From Candidatus Rifleibacteriota bacterium (GTDB lineage Bacteria > Muiribacteriota > Ozemobacteria > Ozemobacterales > Ozemobacteraceae): DNA of 64,000 nt. The notes beneath the pieces are model-generated. The model saw only the letters and a list, made by a program, of their open reading frames with translations, had not been told where the DNA came from and did no database searches. The position numbers were made by a program, and so were the translations under genes. Where the stretch lies: assembly GCA_018818125.1 (NCBI GenBank), contig JAHISQ010000191.1, positions 25,140 to 89,139 of the forward strand, given 5' to 3'. Of this stretch, positions 60,997 to 64,000 are shown in pieces. The stretch's first letter is position 1, and each line of letters starts with the position of its first letter.

Positions 60997-61181
60997 TTCT
61001 TGATAGGAAATTTCTTTGAGACCAGCATTTCTTTTGGCATGTTCAATAGTCTGTTTACTATATTGCCTTGTTGATCAACATCTATGTATACATTTTCGCA
61101 GATCTCTTTGGTTTCAAAGACTTCACCATCTTTAAATTCGATGTAAGCCGTATCTGTATCTGGGAAATATTTAACCTTCAT
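60993..61181 (-). CDS. DUF2283 protein, probable antitoxin of a toxin-antitoxin pair
   Basis: A 62-residue protein whose MKVKYFPDTDTAYIEFKDGEVFETKEICENVYIDVD is a textbook DUF2283 domain (Y-x-x-x-x-D-x-x-Y-I-x-F, then V-x-x-D). DUF2283 genes commonly accompany DUF4258-type toxins. The start ATG (61179-61181) has GGAG nine bases upstream and overlaps the previous small gene by 11 bases; a frame to 61217 exists. The TAA stop lies inside the attC-type GCGTTA. Toxin-antitoxin pairs are frequent in integron arrays, where they stabilise the cassettes. Confidence 0.8.
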   Translation of the reverse strand: MKVKYFPDTDTAYIEFKDGEVFETKEICENVYIDVDQQGNIVNRLLNMPKEMLVSKKFPIKK

Positions 61182-61341
61182 CTGTCTTTTCTCCGAAGGA
61201 TCTGTCAAAAAAAGCATTATGAAAGGTTTCGCCGTCTTCGAGCAAAATTACCCTGAGATACTTATCTGCTTCAGTAATTTTGGCCGATTTCTTTATTCTG
61301 CCATCAGTTTGAATAACAATTTGTTCCGGATTCTGAATCAC
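61171..61341 (-). CDS. Small DUF4258-like protein, possible toxin partner
   Basis: A 56-residue frame too short for ordinary ORF calling. From GTG (61339-61341) it reads VIQNPEQIVIQTDGRIKKSA, then KYLRVILLEDGETFHNAFFDRS, a pattern close to the DUF4258 or related RelE-fold toxin core (IxxPxxV, GRI, RVxxxEDG, xAFF). It ends in GEKTDEG and overlaps DUF2283 by 11 bases, the usual toxin-antitoxin layout. It begins 10 bases after the MotA-FliL stop, in the same orientation, so the three may share a cassette. A longer N-terminus is not available, so the toxin may be truncated. Confidence 0.5.
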   Translation of the reverse strand: MIQNPEQIVIQTDGRIKKSAKITEADKYLRVILLEDGETFHNAFFDRSFGEKTDEG

Positions 61342-61351
61342 AAATTTGATT

Positions 61352-62266
61352 CTACTTTATCAGGAACTCCGAGAAGATAACTGAGGGGATATCAGGACAT
61401 CCATTCTCCTTTAGGAGAGAATTAACAATTGAAGTCACATCCTCTTTCAAGGTTTCGTAGGCGGAAGGAAGTCCCATGTCTATATACTTCTTTTTGAGAA
61501 TAAGCTGGATGATCCTTTCCTGGATCGCCGGGAGCAGGCTATTTATTATTTCCTTAGTTCGCGGATCAGAAATGTTGAGGCAGGCTCTAAATTGGATCGT
61601 ATGGCCTTCAGGGATTTCCCCCAAATTTGTTTCTAAAGAAATTTCCGTGAGGGTGTTTTCAAAATTTTGTTCTGAAACTGGAGGCTCTGAAACGGGAGAA
61701 AAGGCAAACAGCATGAGGAAAAAACAACATAACAACGCAAAAATTCCGCCAAATACCAGAGATATCCAATGCATAGTTGCCAATGTCGAGCCGCTTGGGC
61801 CAGCCTGGTAGGCCCTTGCAACAACTGCAAAGAAACACTCGGCAAAAACAATACCATAAGCCATGGAAAGGATCGACAAAGCCATGGAGGGACCAATGCT
61901 TGTTGGGTCGTCAAGGTTGCTCATCAGGAGAATAAGCCCAATTACGACACCAATCATCCCGGCCACCAAAGAGAATCTCTCGCCATCCCTCGCAATTTCG
62001 ACAAAACCTGTGTCTTGCCCCGCTGGGTCGAAGAAAAGAGTCTTCATGGCCTCTGGCAAGAATTCGATAAATTTCTTGCCATGACTACCCAGTAGCAGAA
62101 AAAAAGGAAGTCCGGCAACGACAAAAAGTGTCTGAAGATTGAAGAAAGCGCCAACACTACTGCGGGATTCCCGAAAAAGGCAGATAAAGCCTATGAGAAC
62201 AAGTGGCACCCCAAATGTAGATACAGTTCTAGCTATTGAAAACGTTCTTCTGGTAGTGCCAGTCAT
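61352..62266 (-). CDS. MotA-like membrane protein fused to a FliL-like domain
   Basis: A 304-residue protein. Residues 14-152 contain four membrane segments in MotA/TolQ order (14-31, 44-62, 98-117, 124-152); the GMIGVVIGLILLMSNL and SMALSILSMAYGIVFAECFF segments match MotA helices 3 and 4. A fifth membrane segment (165-190) leads to a C-terminal domain (205-304) that matches FliL: NISDPRTKEIINSLLPAIQE and the final IPSVIFSEFLIK, like the VYFTEFVxQ ending of FliL. The extra helix would put the FliL part in the periplasm, where FliL normally acts on the stator. No MotB or flagellar gene is in the window. It lies in the cassette array. Confidence 0.65.
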   Translation of the reverse strand: MTGTTRRTFSIARTVSTFGVPLVLIGFICLFRESRSSVGAFFNLQTLFVVAGLPFFLLLGSHGKKFIEFLPEAMKTLFFDPAGQDTGFVEIARDGERFSLVAGMIGVVIGLILLMSNLDDPTSIGPSMALSILSMAYGIVFAECFFAVVARAYQAGPSGSTLATMHWISLVFGGIFALLCCFFLMLFAFSPVSEPPVSEQNFENTLTEISLETNLGEIPEGHTIQFRACLNISDPRTKEIINSLLPAIQERIIQLILKKKYIDMGLPSAYETLKEDVTSIVNSLLKENGCPDIPSVIFSEFLIK

Positions 62267-62660
62267 ATGTCTTTACCCCCTTAAGAATAGTTCTTAGGAC
62301 TTCCAGATGGCATTCTACAGCAGATAAGTTGAAAAGTCACTTTCTCAAACTAGGATCATGAAAGTCAAACCAAGTTCGGTTTTTCATTGGTGGCATTAGT
62401 TATTGTGGCCTAGGAAACGCCAAGCGCTTTATGTAACAGTCGGAACAGGAAAAAAACCGTTTCTCAATGCTGAGCGGATCGCTTTGCCGACGCCCGTGAA
62501 CGGCCTAAATTTCGGTTTCGACGCACCTGTTATGTATAATTTCAATTTTATTCTACAGTAATATTATTATTGTCGAGTGGCAAATGAGCAATGGTGAAAA
62601 AAAGGAGCTGAACTTCAGATTTTAAAGTTTTTTCTTTTTCAATAGCGCTCACCAACAACC
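62267..62660. other. Cassette spacer with attC-like motifs
   Basis: A 394-bp gap upstream of the MotA-FliL gene. It contains the shared block TGAACGGCCT (62498-62507), an ATGTAACAG (62433 region) facing CTGTTATGT (62528 region) about 95 bases away, and a small TAAGAA/TTCTTA repeat at 62281-62295. The left R'-like end may be GGCGTCGG (62488-62495, minus strand). I see no ORF. Confidence 0.45.
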
Positions 62661-62834
62661 TTAAAATTTTGAATGCCGAGTCCCGGGAATCGTCGCAATA
62701 TCGTCACCTTTCGATAACACCCAGGCAAGAGCAACTTGCGAAGGGGTAATGCCTTCTGCCTTGGCAATTGAATTGACTTTTTCTACGAGCTTCAGGTTAT
62801 TGGCTATCGCTTCATCGCTAAAGCGCGGGTTGGT
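62661..62834 (-). pseudogene. Aldo/keto reductase fragment
   Basis: Reading the minus strand from 62834, about 57 codons spell TNPRFSDEAIANNLKLVEKV, then ITPSQVALAWVLSKGDDIATIPGT, the C-terminal part of a YajO/Tas-type aldo/keto reductase (LAWVLxxGxDIxxIPGT is diagnostic). There is no start codon and the frame stops at TAA (62661-62663) soon after IPGT, so both ends are missing. The 5' end of the homology coincides with an attC-type GGCGTTTAACC, as if the gene were cut at a cassette boundary. Confidence 0.75.
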
Positions 62835-63188
62835 TAAACGCCAATCACCTTACTAGCCGAAGGCAATGGCGGAGCTGTGAAGCTCTGTCAGCTAATGGTT
62901 CCGCCATAACAGGGAAAACCAACTTCCGACTTCACAGGGAATTTACCCTTCCGCGATCAATGGGAATTTATACTACCATCCACAAGGCTCTTGTTCATTA
63001 ATTCTGATACTCCGCAAACCTCCCTTTGCAAGGCGATCTCTGAGACCAAACACATCTAGTTTCATCGCTTGCGTTCGTGCACAAACAATCAAAGCATCTC
63101 CGTCACATCAAACAAACTTTACAACGCACACAATCGTTTTACTTCAGCGCCCCGTTAGTGGTCTTTAATGAAGGACTAAGTGATTTCG
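62835..63188. other. Cassette spacer with intron relic and attC-like ends
   Basis: A 354-bp gap. TTAAACGCC (62835-62843) is an R'-like end. GGCGGA (62869-62874) pairs with TCCGCC (62902-62907). GCGCCCCGTTAGTGG (63147-63161) is an R''-like start 28 bases after the stop of the 161-residue gene. The remaining sequence (62920-63140) shows no gene or strong hairpin. Confidence 0.4.
62855..62891 (+). repeat. Group II intron relic 2
   Basis: These 37 bases match the intron at 60770-60806 in 35 positions, including the GAGCT-GTGA-AGCTC hairpin, in the same orientation. The flanks are unrelated. It is therefore a fragment of a second intron copy, again in an attC-like spacer. Confidence 0.7.
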
Positions 63189-63674
63189 TCAGTCTATATT
63201 TGCCTTTGTGTGAGGTATGAAATACACCTCACGGGCGTAATAAAAAGCTTTCAATTGATACTTATTGCATAGTCCCTCAACCATAGAAAATAATGTACAA
63301 TTTTTAAAAATCATGTCACTTTCAATCTTAACTTTTTCTGAAACATGAAAAAATAGTTTCCTTTTAAAGTTGAGGCTTTCCATAAATTCTTTCAAATCCC
63401 GGTTATTTAAAGTGAATTCGCAGATATTCATATTCACTTCCTCTTTAAAGGAGTCTATACTTGCAACAAAAATATTTTCTCCAGAATTCTGTAGGAGGCA
63501 TTTTTCAAGTAACACAAGCCTATCTTCAATCGAAGAGTCTAAAAAGCGCTCCCCCTCTATCCACTCTTTTAGGAGCTGCCTATCACTATCTGCGCTAAAA
63601 GCAACAATAGGCACGAAGCAAATGAAAATTAGTAAAATGATCAGGTTTTTGAGAAAATGTGAATTGTTTACCAT
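63189..63674 (-). CDS. Exported protein with STN-like C-terminal domain (cassette gene)
   Basis: A 161-residue protein with a signal peptide (about 1-28: LIILLIFICFVPIVAFSA). The C-terminal half, NICEFTLNNRDLKEFMESLNFKRKLFFHVSEKVKIESDMIF followed by a helix and REVYFIPH, has the strand-helix-strand pattern of a secretin N-terminal (STN) domain, like those in the 46-50 kb operon but shorter and more divergent. The ATG at 63672-63674 follows GGAGG by nine bases; an earlier frame start at 63731 lacks one. Coding sequence is AT-rich relative to the rest of the window, as with other cassette genes. Confidence 0.6.
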   Translation of the reverse strand: MVNNSHFLKNLIILLIFICFVPIVAFSADSDRQLLKEWIEGERFLDSSIEDRLVLLEKCLLQNSGENIFVASIDSFKEEVNMNICEFTLNNRDLKEFMESLNFKRKLFFHVSEKVKIESDMIFKNCTLFSMVEGLCNKYQLKAFYYAREVYFIPHTKANID

Positions 63675-64000
63675 ATCAAAATACCTCCATGGATTAGAAT
63701 CTAATTCTTTTATATCAGGTAGAAGCAACAAACTCTTGTCAATCTTGTAACAGAATTGTAACTATTTCAATTCAAGCATCTTCAGCCCGCGTCACGCTGT
63801 CTTATTGTTCTGAATTTTGGTTCTATATTGTTGTCTTGTATTGTTGCCCGATTGATATTAATTTTTGATTCTCGGGCCAGCGACAGTCGTGACCGGCCTC
63901 ATTTTCCCTCTCTACGCGATCGTTAGCCAGCTTTTTATTTTGCATTTTGTTTCTTCAAGATTGCTTCAATGATAGAATGTTGTTCTTTGGGCCCTTGCCC
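63675..64000. other. Right edge of the window: attC-like spacer
   Basis: A 326-bp stretch without a convincing gene. TGACCGGCCT (63890-63899) repeats the spacer block with one change, and CGTTAGCCAGC (63921-63931 region) gives an R''-like start facing CCAGCGACAGTCG (63877-63889), so a further attC-like site probably lies at 63876-63931. Any integrase would be to the right. Confidence 0.4.

Larger units (their letters stand above)
58517..63939 (-). mobile_element. Putative integron gene-cassette array (attC cluster)
   Basis: All genes from 58606 to 63674 lie on the minus strand, are short and unrelated, and are separated by spacers with shared motifs. GGCGTT (minus strand) occurs just upstream of genes at 60104-60109 region, 60626-60631 and 62835-62841; TAACG marks gene ends at 59217 and 60993; the block TGAACGGCCT occurs at 60637-60646 and 62498-62507 and, with one change, at 63890-63899. 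These match attC site parts (R', R'' and a conserved arm). A group IIC intron sits in one spacer. No integrase gene is in the window; it would lie right of 64000 if the array is a normal integron. Boundaries are approximate. Confidence 0.6.

Noticed and set aside
60620..61000. Rho-independent terminator explanation for the GC-rich hairpins at 60899-60960
   Set aside because: The 32-nt hairpin has the domain V bulge, CGC triad and adjoining domain VI, and the region starts with a class C intron 5' end; a terminator would not explain these.
1..64000. CRISPR array
   Set aside because: I found no regularly spaced direct repeats of 25-40 bases and no cas genes.

Overview
The window looks like the chromosome of a Gram-negative, at least partly anaerobic bacterium. 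Support comes from lipoprotein signal peptides, secretin-type STN domains, an NADH-dependent anaerobic sulfite reductase operon, many large sensor kinases, and unusually many ankyrin-repeat proteins. I cannot name the phylum; the gene mix would suit a poorly cultured group such as Riflebacteria, but that is only a guess. Coding density is high, genes mostly have clear GGAG-type ribosome binding sites, and there are no rRNA or tRNA genes and no CRISPR array that I can see.

Layout. 1-5.0 kb: trehalose operon on the minus strand (treY, treZ, and treS running off the left edge). 5.3-14.3 kb: housekeeping and signalling genes (EVE protein, RluA-type pseudouridine synthase, cyclic-nucleotide-binding protein with an RsbU-type phosphatase, GNAT, sirtuin). 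14.4-22.1 kb: a periplasmic-sensor histidine kinase and the sbcDC pair. 22.2-27.0 kb: an asr operon (Rrf2 regulator, ferritin-like protein, asrABC, formate/nitrite-type channel) with a promoter-operator upstream. 27.1-36.5 kb: hybrid kinase, secreted alpha-amylase, TerB-like protein, DUF2339 giant membrane protein with an M48 peptidase. 36.6-46.2 kb: small proteins, a SNF2 helicase, membrane ankyrin proteins and an exported zinc-ribbon protein. 46.3-50.5 kb: an operon of one TPR lipoprotein and two secretin-N-domain proteins that lack the secretin barrel. 50.6-58.5 kb: an ankyrin/FYVE-like/RING-like protein, CBS protein, ankyrin lipoprotein, a TIKI/TraB-type protein, a betaine-type binding protein and a PilZ-like protein.

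58.5-64.0 kb differs from the rest. Small unrelated genes all lie on the minus strand, separated by spacers that share attC-like motifs (GGCGTT just upstream of genes, TAACG at gene ends, a common TGAACGGCCT block). One spacer holds a 300-nt group IIC-type intron with a good domain V but no reverse transcriptase, inserted at the tip of an attC-like hairpin and pointing against the cassettes. Two other spacers hold fragments of the same intron. I read this as an integron cassette array (or an integrase-free attC cluster) whose integrase, if present, lies to the right of the window. Its cargo includes a MotA-FliL fusion, a DUF4258/DUF2283-like toxin-antitoxin pair, a TudS/DUF523-like protein and an aldo/keto reductase fragment cut exactly at a cassette boundary.
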